NCBI RefSeq assembly: GCF_001078055.1
Contig: NZ_CP010777.1
Span: 4,183,001 to 4,247,000 of the forward strand
Length of the DNA: 64,000 nucleotides
Direction: 5' to 3'
From: Rufibacter radiotolerans
GTDB lineage: Bacteria; Bacteroidota; Bacteroidia; Cytophagales; Hymenobacteraceae
The notes under the pieces are model-generated. The model was not told the DNA's origin. It saw nothing but the letters and a program-made list of their open reading frames with translations, and made no database searches. The translations under genes and the position numbers were made by a program. This document shows, in pieces, positions 57,139-64,000 of the stretch. The stretch's first letter is position 1. Every line of letters begins with the position of its first letter.

Positions 57139-57819
57139 CTACTGCTTGTACAGGAAATCCTGGAGTTCCCGCTTGCTGCTGGAAAATTCAAAGGCGTCGA
57201 ATACCCGGCTGAAGCGGTGGCGGTCGCACACATAGTCATAGGCGAACTTGGCCAGGGCGATCCGGCGGTCTTCAAACGAAAGCGCTTTCATAAGCAGGAA
57301 AAGGTCATCGGTCATGATGCCGCCGGCCAGCTTTATTTCGCCTTTGGCTATTTCCAGACGGCGGTCATCAAAGCCTTCGTCTTTCATAAACCTGAGCACC
57401 CGGTCCACGTCTTCCTGCTCCATAGCGTAGCGGCAACTGGTCGGCGCATCGGCGGGCGGCAACGGACGGGCTAACGGTACTTCGTCTACTTTGCGCAAGA
57501 TCAAAGAACGGCCCCTACGAGTAGGTTCCAGCACATAGGCGCTTTCATACCCGGCGGCCAGATCTACCCTGGCATTAAGAACCTGGGCCCTTCTTCCCCG
57601 GCCAAGAATCCTAATATTCAAGGCATGCCGCCCAGGCGGAAGATCCCCTACGGCTACCCTGCTGGATGGCACCGGATTGATGATACGCCCCCCAATGGCC
57701 AGCAGGAAATGCTCCCCCCGCTCGGTCTCTATCAGAATGGCCGCTTCGCGGCGGCTTTGTGCCTGCAACCCATGCGCCGCCAGCAAAAACAATATCCCCA
57801 AAAAGTATAGACGTTTCAT
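57139..57819 (-). CDS. DUF4476 domain protein
   Basis: A 226-residue exported protein, signal MKRLYFLGILFLLAAHGLQA. Middle residues form beta strands (LLAIGGRIINPVPSSRVAVG, then LPPGRHALNIRI). The C-terminal 90 residues are a DUF4476 domain: DVDRVLRFMKDEGFDDRRLE and LFLLMKALSFEDRRIALAKF carry its repeated helix pattern. Function unknown. A start 13 codons upstream was rejected because it precedes the signal peptide. Confidence 0.85.
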   Translation of the reverse strand: MKRLYFLGILFLLAAHGLQAQSRREAAILIETERGEHFLLAIGGRIINPVPSSRVAVGDLPPGRHALNIRILGRGRRAQVLNARVDLAAGYESAYVLEPTRRGRSLILRKVDEVPLARPLPPADAPTSCRYAMEQEDVDRVLRFMKDEGFDDRRLEIAKGEIKLAGGIMTDDLFLLMKALSFEDRRIALAKFAYDYVCDRHRFSRVFDAFEFSSSKRELQDFLYKQ

Positions 57820-57909
57820 CTTGCTAAGATTTAATAAGACATAACAGCCTTCACCCAAGTATTATGCCAATTCTATATTTAGAAAGGAGCTATTCCTGAT
57901 TTTAACATA

Positions 57910-57935
57910 TTTTACGAAAAACGGGCTGGAAACGT
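57910..57935. repeat. 38-bp palindrome family, copy 18 (half element)
   Basis: Only the right part is clear (TTTTACGAAAAACGGGCTGG then AAACG); the left arm has decayed. It lies upstream of the DUF4476 gene. Confidence 0.5.
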
Positions 57936-58027
57936 AGGGTCACGAAAGAAGAAGGGAATAAAGTAATCCTATGAGAGACAAGCTGTTGCCCGGTAGTAAT
58001 AGCAGATGGATCTTCAGTAGACCTTGC

Positions 58028-58060
58028 CATTCCCCTACCCCCTTCAAAGGGGGACGAAGA
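58028..58060. repeat. CCCCTACCCCCTTCAAA element, copy 4
   Basis: CATTCCCCTACCCCCTTCAA followed by AGGGGGACGAAGA; nearly identical to copies 1 and 3. Confidence 0.75.
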
Positions 58061-58710
58061 AGTGAAGGCACAGACACTCGCAGGAGCTGCGCACGCTACG
58101 AGGTCAGCGTCTGGTAAAGTCATTACAAGGAACGGGCCTATTACATCTGGAACCGCAGCGGACAGGTCAAGCCCTGTCCCTACTTCATCTAATAATGCCC
58201 GCCGGGCGATGAAGGCATGGCAACGGAACCACCGGCAACCCGCATCTTGCCCATAACCTTGCGGAGGGCCGCTGCCGCGTAGCCCGAAGCATGGGCAGGG
58301 GCAAGTAGCGGCTATCCAAGCGGCAGAGGCGTAAGCTCCCTATGAAACAAAAGGCTTTTGCCCGGTGGTACCGCGGTGAAGCCCCGCCTGTCTGAGCGGC
58401 AGCGAGTTCGGGGGTTCTTGATTCTTTTGGTTACTTTTCTCATCAAGGAGAAAAGTAACAAACGCCAGCCGGGCAAAGGGAAGGATATAGTTGAAGGAAG
58501 AGGTAGGAAGCAAGGCTTTATAGCAGATAGCGAGGCAGTCTAAGGTCATTGGTGAGAACACCAACAACGGCGAATGGAGGCTCTCCTGTGTAAACACTCC
58601 CCTATAGAGGTTCGCTCGCTACCTCAAACTCGCGTTTGGGCAATCCATAAGGGGAGAGTCTGCGTTGAATAAGAGGTAATGGTTTAAATGCAGACTTCCT
58701 CCTTTAATAT

Positions 58711-59880
58711 CTATCCTTCATAATAAAACTCCCCATACCCATTCCTAATAGTAAGCTCATTCTTACTACTAGCCTCTACCCTACCAATCACTTGCGCGTC
58801 AATGTTGAAAGAGTTACTAATACGCACCAAATCTGCGGCGATGGCTTCCGGTACGTAAAGTTCCAGGCGGTGGCCCATATTGAAGACCTTATACATTTCC
58901 TGCCAGCTGGTGTTGCTTTGCTCCTGAATTAACCTGAACAGCGGAGGAACCGGCAGCAGATTGTCTTTGATGATGTGCACGTTTTTGGTGAAGTGCAGCA
59001 CTTTGGTCTGGGCGCCGCCGCTGCAATGCACCATGCCGTGCAGTTGGGTGCGGTAATCTTTTAAGATGGCCTGCACCAAAGGGGCGTAAGTTCTTGTAGG
59101 CGATAGCACCAGTTTCCCCACGGTTAAACCGGTTTCCGGCTCAATATCAGTCAGGCGCTTGGTGCCGGAGTAGACCAGATCTGCCGGCACGGCGGGGTCA
59201 AAGCTTTCGGGGTAGGCCTGGGCCAGGTAATTGGCGAAGACGTCATGGCGGGCGCTGGTGAGGCCGTTGCTGCCCATGCCGCCGTTATATTCGCTTTCAT
59301 AGGTGGCCTGCCCATAAGACGCGAAGCCTACAATCACATCGCCGGGCTGAATGGTGTGGTTGGAGATAACGTCAGAGCGTTTCATGCGGGCCGTTACGGT
59401 ACTGTCCACAATGATGGTGCGTACCAGGTCACCCACGTCGGCGGTCTCGCCACCGGTGCTGTAGATACCAATACCGTTGTCTCTCAGCATCTGCAAAACT
59501 TCCTCGGTGCCGTTAATGATGGCGGCAATCACTTCGCCGGGCACCAGGTTCTTGTTGCGGCCAATGGTAGAGGAAAGCAGAATGTTATCGGTGGCGCCTA
59601 CGCAGAGCAGGTCATCAGTGTTCATGATGATGGCGTCCTGGGCAATGCCTTTCCAGACCGAGATGTCCCCGGTTTCGCGCCAGTAAAGGTAGGCCAGCGC
59701 CGATTTGGTACCGGCCCCGTCGGCGTGCATGATGTTGCAGTACTCGGGGTCGCCCACCAACAGGTCTGGGATAATCTTGCAGAACGCCTGCGGATAGAGG
59801 CCTTTGTCTATGTTCTGAATGGCGTTGTGCACATCTTCTTTAGAGGCGGAGACGCCGCGCTGCAGATACCGGTTTTCCAT
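58711..59880 (-). CDS. purM: Phosphoribosylformylglycinamidine cyclo-ligase (AIR synthase)
   Basis: A 389-residue purine-pathway enzyme that uses ATP to cyclise FGAM to AIR. MENRYLQRGVSASKEDVHNA opens it; MHADGAGTKSALAYLYWRET holds the substrate/ATP loop, and NTDDLLCVGATDNILLSSTI, GIGIYSTGGETADVGDLVRT and GMVHCSGGAQTKVLHF are PurM signatures. The Bacteroidota form is longer than the 345 residues of E. coli PurM. A start 29 codons upstream was rejected: the extra residues are the translated palindromic repeat in the 5' leader. It has its own promoter, just after the upstream gene's terminator. Confidence 0.93.
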   Translation of the reverse strand: MENRYLQRGVSASKEDVHNAIQNIDKGLYPQAFCKIIPDLLVGDPEYCNIMHADGAGTKSALAYLYWRETGDISVWKGIAQDAIIMNTDDLLCVGATDNILLSSTIGRNKNLVPGEVIAAIINGTEEVLQMLRDNGIGIYSTGGETADVGDLVRTIIVDSTVTARMKRSDVISNHTIQPGDVIVGFASYGQATYESEYNGGMGSNGLTSARHDVFANYLAQAYPESFDPAVPADLVYSGTKRLTDIEPETGLTVGKLVLSPTRTYAPLVQAILKDYRTQLHGMVHCSGGAQTKVLHFTKNVHIIKDNLLPVPPLFRLIQEQSNTSWQEMYKVFNMGHRLELYVPEAIAADLVRISNSFNIDAQVIGRVEASSKNELTIRNGYGEFYYEG

Positions 59881-59904
59881 GGTGGGCATTGGTTGGGTAA
59901 AAAG

Positions 59905-59943
59905 CCGTTTTGGGCCTGTTTTGACAAAAACGGCCTCTAAACG
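59905..59943. repeat. 38-bp palindrome family, copy 19 (in the purM 5' leader)
   Basis: CCGTTTTGGGCCTGTTTTGA and complementary arm, lying between the probable purM promoter (59965-59972) and its start codon (59880), hence within the 5' UTR. Confidence 0.8.
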
Positions 59944-59964
59944 CAGAAACTGTTGATACCGTGG

Positions 59965-59972
59965 CAAAAATA
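59965..59972 (-). promoter_or_regulatory. -7 promoter box (TATTTTTG) of purM
   Basis: Exact TAnnTTTG on the minus strand, about 85 bp upstream of the chosen ATG and directly after the OmpA-family gene's terminator. Confidence 0.5.
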
Positions 59973-59974
59973 AG

Positions 59975-60003
59975 AAAGCCTCCCGGTTATGAGAGGCTTT
60001 TCT
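59975..60003 (-). terminator. Terminator of the OmpA-family gene
   Basis: AAAGCCTC and GAGGCTTT pair with a 10-nt loop; on the minus strand TTCTTATTTTT follows. Confidence 0.75.
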
Positions 60004-60034
60004 TGTGGTATTTCAAAAATGAGGGGCAGGCGCC

Positions 60035-61966
60035 TTACTCGGCAATGCGGGTCACCTTGAATTCAGTACGGCGGTTGCGCTGGTGTTCGGCCTCGGTTTT
60101 AGCATTACGTACCACCGGACGGCTCTCGCCGTAACCCTTGGCGGTGATACGGGTTGCATCAATGCCTTTGGAGATAATGTAGTCTACCGCAGACTGGGCC
60201 CGACGCTGCGACAGATCCTGGTTGTAGATGTCTACCCCGCGGCTATCGGTGTGCGAACTCAGCTCAATGGTGATTTTAGGGTTATCTACCAGTGTCTGTA
60301 CCAGTTTGTCCAGCTCAATGGCGGCGTCTGGCCTGATATCGGCTTTGTCAAAGTCATAGAAGATATTCTCCACCACAATGGCCTTGTCCTTCACTATTTT
60401 GCTGAGCGTAAGCGTGGTGGATAACCTGATTTCCGTCAAGGGCTTGTTAAGCTGCTCTTGCGGCGGGGTTTTGCCTTGGGTAATCACTGACTGCCGCGAA
60501 GCAAAGTAACCCTGCTTTTCAGCAATGACAGAGTACACACTGGCGGTATCTAACCGGAAGGTGAAGGCGCCTTTAGCATCTGAGGTAGCCTCGTTTACTT
60601 TCTGGCCCTGCGCGTTCTGCAGCGTTACCCTAATGCCCAGCATAGGCGAAGTAGCGTTGGTTTTGTCATTGCGTTCCAGCACTTTGCCGTCAAGCACAAA
60701 AGTCACCAGCTTCGGCTGATATTTCCGGAACGAGTACAGGTCATCGCCGCCTTGGCCGCCTTCGCGGTTAGAGGCAAAGAAGCCTTGCTCTGGGCCAGTC
60801 ATCAGCAAAGAGAAATCATCGCCTACAGAATTGATAGGTGTACCCATATTGATGACAGAGTCACCGCTTACCCGGAACAGGTCCAAGCCGCCCAGGCCGG
60901 GGTGCCCATCTGAGGCAAAGTACAGGGTGCTGTCCGGACCGATGTAGGGGAAGGCCTCGTTGCCTGGGGTGTTGATGCTGGGACCCAGGTTTTCGGGGCG
61001 CGAGAAACGGCCGCCGGCATCTAAGGTGGTTTTCCAGATATCATTGCCTCCTTGCCCGCCGCGGCGGTCAGAGGAGAAATAGAGGGTGCGACCGTCTAAG
61101 GAGAAAGCGGGCGTGGCATCCCAGGCGGCATCATCGTTGATGCTGGTGGGCATGGTAGGCTCAGACCATTGGTTGGTCTTGAACTGCGAGACAAACAGAT
61201 CTACGTCCTGTCTGCCGGTTTTCTTGCCGCTGTTGCTGCGCGCGAACACCATGGTGCGGCCCTCATTGGTAAACGCCGGCGAGGCATCATGCATGCCCTG
61301 CGCATTTACCGGGCCTTCCAGCAACCTTGCCGGGGAGGTGGCTCCAACCGCGCCGGTATCTGCCAGCATTAAGTAGTATAGGTTCTGGAACCCTTCGCCG
61401 TTGCCCAGGTAGCGGGTTTCCTCACGAGTAGACGTGAACAGAAGTTCATTTCCGTTCCGGAGTACCGGCGAAAACTCAGAGGTGGCCGTATTGGTGGCCG
61501 GCACGGGCTTTACAATCTGGTACGTGGGGGTATTGATGATAGAAGGCAGCACTTTGAGGTTCTCCACCTCGCGCTGCGCCTGCGCGATAAAGGTTTTGTT
61601 GGACGCCACGGCCAGGTAACGCTGCAGCTGCTCGGCGGCCTCATTATATTTGCCGGCGGCTTTGAGGGCCATGCCGTAGCGGAACATGGTCTGCTCGTTT
61701 CTCTGCCCTCCGTCAATAGCAGCCTTGTAGTACTGGTCAGTTTGGTTGAGGCGGTTAGACATGCGGTACGCCTCGGCTAGCTTAAAGTTCACGGCCGGGC
61801 CGCTTCGTCCTTTTTTGAGGGCGGCCTGGTAGTGCTCAATGGCCAGCTGGTACTCGCCCTGCGCGAAATCCTTGTCGCCTTTTTGCACAGAGCTCCTGAA
61901 AGGCCCGCACGCGGCCATGGCCAAAGACAAAGCCAATCCTAGTACCAGTGTTTTGTTCTGTCGCAT
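60035..61966 (-). CDS. OmpA-family lipoprotein with TPR, PD40 and CarboxypepD-like domains
   Basis: A 643-residue outer-membrane-linked lipoprotein. Signal MRQNKTLVLGLALSLAMAAC ends at a lipobox Cys. TPR-like helices come first (GDKDFAQGEYQLAIEHYQAA), then PD40 beta-propeller repeats (FSLDGRTLYFSSDRRGGQGG, then FASDGHPGLGGLDLFRVS), a regulatory-like beta domain, and an OmpA peptidoglycan-binding end with ELSSHTDSRG, YNQDLSQRRAQS and the final NRRTEFKVTRI. Such proteins occur in gliding and type IX secretion loci (PorE-like), but no such partners are present here. A longer frame upstream was rejected as it precedes the signal. Confidence 0.9.
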   Translation of the reverse strand: MRQNKTLVLGLALSLAMAACGPFRSSVQKGDKDFAQGEYQLAIEHYQAALKKGRSGPAVNFKLAEAYRMSNRLNQTDQYYKAAIDGGQRNEQTMFRYGMALKAAGKYNEAAEQLQRYLAVASNKTFIAQAQREVENLKVLPSIINTPTYQIVKPVPATNTATSEFSPVLRNGNELLFTSTREETRYLGNGEGFQNLYYLMLADTGAVGATSPARLLEGPVNAQGMHDASPAFTNEGRTMVFARSNSGKKTGRQDVDLFVSQFKTNQWSEPTMPTSINDDAAWDATPAFSLDGRTLYFSSDRRGGQGGNDIWKTTLDAGGRFSRPENLGPSINTPGNEAFPYIGPDSTLYFASDGHPGLGGLDLFRVSGDSVINMGTPINSVGDDFSLLMTGPEQGFFASNREGGQGGDDLYSFRKYQPKLVTFVLDGKVLERNDKTNATSPMLGIRVTLQNAQGQKVNEATSDAKGAFTFRLDTASVYSVIAEKQGYFASRQSVITQGKTPPQEQLNKPLTEIRLSTTLTLSKIVKDKAIVVENIFYDFDKADIRPDAAIELDKLVQTLVDNPKITIELSSHTDSRGVDIYNQDLSQRRAQSAVDYIISKGIDATRITAKGYGESRPVVRNAKTEAEHQRNRRTEFKVTRIAE

Positions 61967-62006
61967 GATATGCATTCCTATGCCGTTAGGGCGGTTGAAC
62001 GATGTT

Positions 62007-62489
62007 CTAAAAATACCGGGCCAGCCAGGTATCTTTTGCGGGCTTCGGCCACTGGTCTCGCAGCGCACCCACGGTTTGTACTAAGGTATCAAAGTAAAGC
62101 GTGTCACCAGAGACAGCTCCGGCGGCCACTTCATTTTTCATTTGGGGCATGGGCACGGTCAGCACCTCACCGTTTTTCTGGAACGCCAGGGTGGTACGGT
62201 CAAAGAACCCCAGGTTCAACTCCTGCTCCAGCTGGCGTAAAAAGCCCACTGAGGCATCAATGGAACACCCAGACGCCGAGGCCACTTCTTCATTAGTCGC
62301 CAAAAACAGGAACCGGCTTTCCCGGAGGTCATAAGAGGCCTGTAAGCCAGCACCATGGCTGCTCCACTCCGTTACGAAAGCCAGGAGCCGCTGGTTCAGC
62401 TGCTCTTCTTCTTCCTGGGTAAGTGGTCTACTAAGCTGGTATACCCACATGCGGCTATGCGGCGGCAATTGATGAAAAGGAACGTACAT
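62007..62489 (-). CDS. Conserved Bacteroidota protein of unknown function
   Basis: A 160-residue protein starting MYVPFHQLPPHSRMWVYQLS, with FLFLATNEEVASASGCSIDA and LGFFDRTTLAF near the middle. I recognise this as a widespread Bacteroidota family often labelled 'ABC transporter ATPase', yet it lacks Walker motifs, so that label is not supported. It has no signal peptide or membrane helix. It ends 41 bp before the start of the OmpA-family gene on the same strand, and could be co-transcribed with it. The function is unknown. Confidence 0.7.
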   Translation of the reverse strand: MYVPFHQLPPHSRMWVYQLSRPLTQEEEEQLNQRLLAFVTEWSSHGAGLQASYDLRESRFLFLATNEEVASASGCSIDASVGFLRQLEQELNLGFFDRTTLAFQKNGEVLTVPMPQMKNEVAAGAVSGDTLYFDTLVQTVGALRDQWPKPAKDTWLARYF

Positions 62490-62582
62490 GGTACTAATGT
62501 GCTAATTATTTAATGTGCTGATGTGCTACGTCTTCAAAGGGACAAGTATCCACACTATTAATCTATCCTGGTAAACGAAGTT

Positions 62583-62622
62583 GCCTTTTGGGCCTGTTTT
62601 CTGTAAAACGTGCTCAAAAGGC
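62583..62622. repeat. 38-bp palindrome family, copy 20
   Basis: GCCTTTTGGGCCTGTTTTCT and a complementary arm; the outer bases differ from the consensus but are still paired (GCC...GGC), as expected for selection on base pairing. Confidence 0.75.
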
Positions 62623-62741
62623 AATTTAGTTTTTTTGCTGATTTAATTGCAGCTTATTGATGAGAACCTTTGCCAGGTATGTATCAAGTAGCGCGTAGTA
62701 TGTAGTATGTAGCGCGACTTAGTTGGCAAAAGCCCCCTTCC

Positions 62742-62862
62742 TTCCCGCAAGTTTTCAACTTGTGGGTAGCATTGGTGGAAGTTTTCAATTTCCTTATACC
62801 TTAATCTCAAAGCAAGTTGAAAACTTGCGCCATACAAAGCTCCAAGTTAAAAACTTGAAGCA
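62742..62862. repeat. GCAAGTTTTCAACTTG-type inverted repeat region
   Basis: GCAAGTTTTCAACTTGTGGG at its left end and AAGTTGAAAACTTGCGCC near 62815 are complementary, with further CAAGTTAAAAACTTG at about 62844-62858. It resembles the large element at 39376-39493 in its GCAAGTTT/AACTTGTGGG outer sequence. Confidence 0.55.
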
Positions 62863-62915
62863 GGGTTTATCACATGGGATAATTGTGCTACGTGACACGA
62901 AATACGTGCTACCAA

Positions 62916-63722
62916 CTACCCGTTCAACCCTTCGGCCTGGGCAATCAATTCAGCAATGTCAAATACCTGCACGGAGTCTTCTTTGTTCTGGCTTTTTACG
63001 CCGTCAGACATCATGGTCATGCAGAACGGACAAGCAGAGGCAATGATGGTGGCGCCGGTGCCAATGGCTTCCTCGGCGCGCTCTACGTTAATGTCTTTGC
63101 TGCCGGGCTCGGGTTCTTTCCACATCTGGGCACCACCGGCACCGCAGCAAAGGCCATTGGCGCGGCTGCGTTTCATCTCCACTAAGTCAGCGTCCAGGGC
63201 GGCTAATACCTCTCTGGGGGCTTCATAGATGTTGTTGGCGCGGCCCAGGTAGCAACTGTCATGGAACGTGATGCGCTTGCCTTTGAAGGCTCCGCCGCCT
63301 TGCACTTTCACCTTGCCCTCATTGATGAGGTTCTGCAAAAACGTGGAGTGGTGGATCACTTCATAGTTTCCGCCCAGGGCCGGGTACTCGTTCTTAATGG
63401 TATTGAAGCAGTGCGGACAGGCCGTCACAATGGTTTTAATGCCATAGCCGTCTAATGTAGCGATATTGGTCATGGCCTGCATCTGGAACAGGAACTCATT
63501 GCCGGCGCGTTTGGCGGGGTCTCCGGTGCAGGTTTCTTCCATGCCCAGCACGGCGTAGCTGATGCCCACGTGGTCCAGAATACGAACGAAGTCGCGGGTC
63601 ACTCTTTTATAGCGGTCGTCAAAGGAGCCGGCGCAGCCTACCCAGAATAACACCTCAGGGGTTTCTCCTCGGGCGGCCAGATCAGCCATGACGGGTACTT
63701 GTATCTGTTTTTTCTCTGACAT
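62916..63722 (-). CDS. (Fe-S)-binding protein with CCG domains (HdrB-like)
   Basis: A 268-residue cytoplasmic oxidoreductase subunit with two CCG (cysteine-rich) domains. LFWVGCAGSFDDRYKRVTRD starts the first; TACPHCFNTIKNEY, FHDSCYLGRANNIY, LCCGAGGAQMWKEP and IIASACPFCMTMMSDG supply the Cys pattern seen in heterodisulfide-reductase subunit B and glycolate oxidase GlcF. It probably binds a non-cubane iron-sulfur cluster. The partner is the 4Fe-4S protein encoded upstream (partial, 63819-64000); such pairs in Bacteroidota may pass electrons from fatty-acid or lactate oxidation, not proven here. Confidence 0.9.
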   Translation of the reverse strand: MSEKKQIQVPVMADLAARGETPEVLFWVGCAGSFDDRYKRVTRDFVRILDHVGISYAVLGMEETCTGDPAKRAGNEFLFQMQAMTNIATLDGYGIKTIVTACPHCFNTIKNEYPALGGNYEVIHHSTFLQNLINEGKVKVQGGGAFKGKRITFHDSCYLGRANNIYEAPREVLAALDADLVEMKRSRANGLCCGAGGAQMWKEPEPGSKDINVERAEEAIGTGATIIASACPFCMTMMSDGVKSQNKEDSVQVFDIAELIAQAEGLNG

Positions 63723-63807
63723 AGAGGTAATGTGCTAATTAGATGATGTGCTTGTGTGCTAATTTATTCGGCATGCCGCACAAAAGCTAATGCGCGTTAG
63801 GGTATTT

Positions 63808-63843
63808 CTGTTTTAGGCCTAGTTTTTAGAAACCGTGTACAAA
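63808..63843. repeat. 38-bp palindrome family, copy 21 (degenerate, over a stop codon)
   Basis: CTGTTTTAGGCCTAGTTTTT and a weak complementary arm. It covers the stop codon (63819-63821) of the partial Fe-S gene. Confidence 0.6.
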
Positions 63844-64000
63844 TCATTGGCCCAGTTAAAGCGGTCACTAGGCGAGAAGGCCCAGGGAGCCCCGTTGTTC
63901 TCAATATTGTTGAACATGGTATTGAGGGCTGCCGGTGCCGCCGATTCTTCCAGCACCAGGTAACGGCGCATGTCCATGATGGTAGACAGCTGGTCTATGT
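63819..64000 (-). CDS. 4Fe-4S dicluster (HdrC/GlpC-like) protein, N-terminus cut off
   Basis: Only the last 60 residues are in the window. They read ...DQLSTIMDMRRYLVLEE, then SAAPAALNTMFNNIENNGAP and DRFNWANDLYTVSKN before the stop. This MRRYLVLEE and NNIENNGAPW pattern is typical of the region following the second 4Fe-4S cluster in the Bacteroidota (Fe-S)-binding protein that pairs with the CCG protein. The gene lies 96 bp upstream of that partner on the same strand, so a shared transcript is likely. The last residues fall in a palindromic repeat. Confidence 0.8.
   Translation of the reverse strand, partial: IDQLSTIMDMRRYLVLEESAAPAALNTMFNNIENNGAPWAFSPSDRFNWANDLYTVSKN

Larger units (their letters stand above)
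57820..58710. other. Repeat-rich non-coding interval
   Basis: About 890 bp holding a degenerate palindrome copy (57910-57935), a CCCC element (58028-58060), a hairpin GGTTACTTTTCTC / GAGAAAAGTAAC (about 58430-58461) and a GGGGAGAGTCTGCGTT element (about 58650). An 85-codon frame at 58340-58597 is made of such repeats and is rejected. No gene is seen. Confidence 0.6.
62490..62915. other. Repeat-rich non-coding interval
   Basis: It contains TGTGCTAAT-like iterations (about 62495-62527), a palindrome copy (62583-62622), GTAGCGCGTAGTATGTAG direct repeats (about 62686-62717) and a GCAAGTT/AACTTG inverted-repeat region (62742-62860). No gene is supported. Confidence 0.6.

Noticed and set aside
58340..58597. 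85-codon minus-strand frame
   Set aside because: It consists of the hairpin and repeat debris of the 57.8-58.7 kb interval; similar translated repeats are common false genes in Bacteroidota.
62007..62489. 'ABC transporter ATPase' label for the conserved protein
   Set aside because: It has no Walker A, Walker B or signature motif; the common database name appears to be a carried-over misannotation.

Overview
The window looks like chromosome from an aerobic member of the Bacteroidota, most likely Cytophagales/Hymenobacteraceae (Rufibacter- or Pontibacter-like). I judge this from the gene content: DUF1573, DUF3857, DUF4293, DUF4476, DUF6503 and carboxypeptidase-regulatory-like proteins, an extended 390-residue NusB, and an OmpA/PD40/TPR lipoprotein. 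Other signs are TAnnTTTG-type -7 promoter boxes, few Shine-Dalgarno sequences and moderate GC of roughly 50%. The genus is inferred, not proven.

Layout. 1-7.1 kb: a truncated serine hydrolase, an AT-rich AlbA_2/Schlafen-like gene that looks foreign, an AsmA-like protein, tRNA-Val, a YkgJ protein and a DUF6503 lipoprotein. 7.5-12 kb: a large multicopper oxidase fused to a metal-binding N-terminus and a CopB-like C-terminus, then an acyltransferase-like gene. 12-17.2 kb (minus strand): nusB, ytxH-like, isocitrate dehydrogenase, DUF1573, yajC, ybbR and coaE. 18-29 kb: leucine-type dehydrogenase, a divergent ABC exporter, tRNA-Pro, DUF2490 and three tandem DUF3857/transglutaminase-like genes, two of which lack the catalytic Cys. 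29.6-37.7 kb (minus): a carboxypeptidase-regulatory-like protein, a histidine kinase/sigma-54 response regulator pair, a ferredoxin-cyclase fusion, and a GNAT/dioxygenase/pirin/YceI cluster.

38-42.7 kb (plus): HlyD adaptor, MacB-type ATPase and FtsX-type permease. A 42-bp bipartite operator-like sequence lies upstream of both the response-regulator gene and hlyD, in the same orientation to each gene and followed by a sigma-54-like promoter. This ties the two-component pair to its own synthesis and to the exporter. 43-47.5 kb: a full stressosome module (RsbR, RsbS, RsbT, a PP2C phosphatase with an RsbT-like N-terminus, and a histidine kinase with an RsbT-like N-terminus) next to a convergent single-domain response regulator, with no sigma-B-type factor visible. 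47.9-50.8 kb: small unknown genes, including a 57-residue ORF, and an outer-membrane barrel gene broken by one amber codon. 50.8-64 kb: PhoD-like phosphatase, ABC exporter, truA, DUF4293, DUF4476, purM, the OmpA-family lipoprotein, a conserved Bacteroidota protein and two Fe-S/CCG oxidoreductase subunits, the last cut by the window end.

Across the window about 21 copies of a ~38-bp palindrome (arms CGTTTTAGGCCTGTTTTC and its complement) sit between genes, some over stop codons and one inside a probable 5' UTR. Other dispersed families are CCCCTACCCCCTTCAAAGGGG elements (4 copies), large GCAAGTTT...AACTTG inverted repeats and TGTGCTAAT iterations. I saw no CRISPR array, insertion-sequence transposase, rRNA or prophage.
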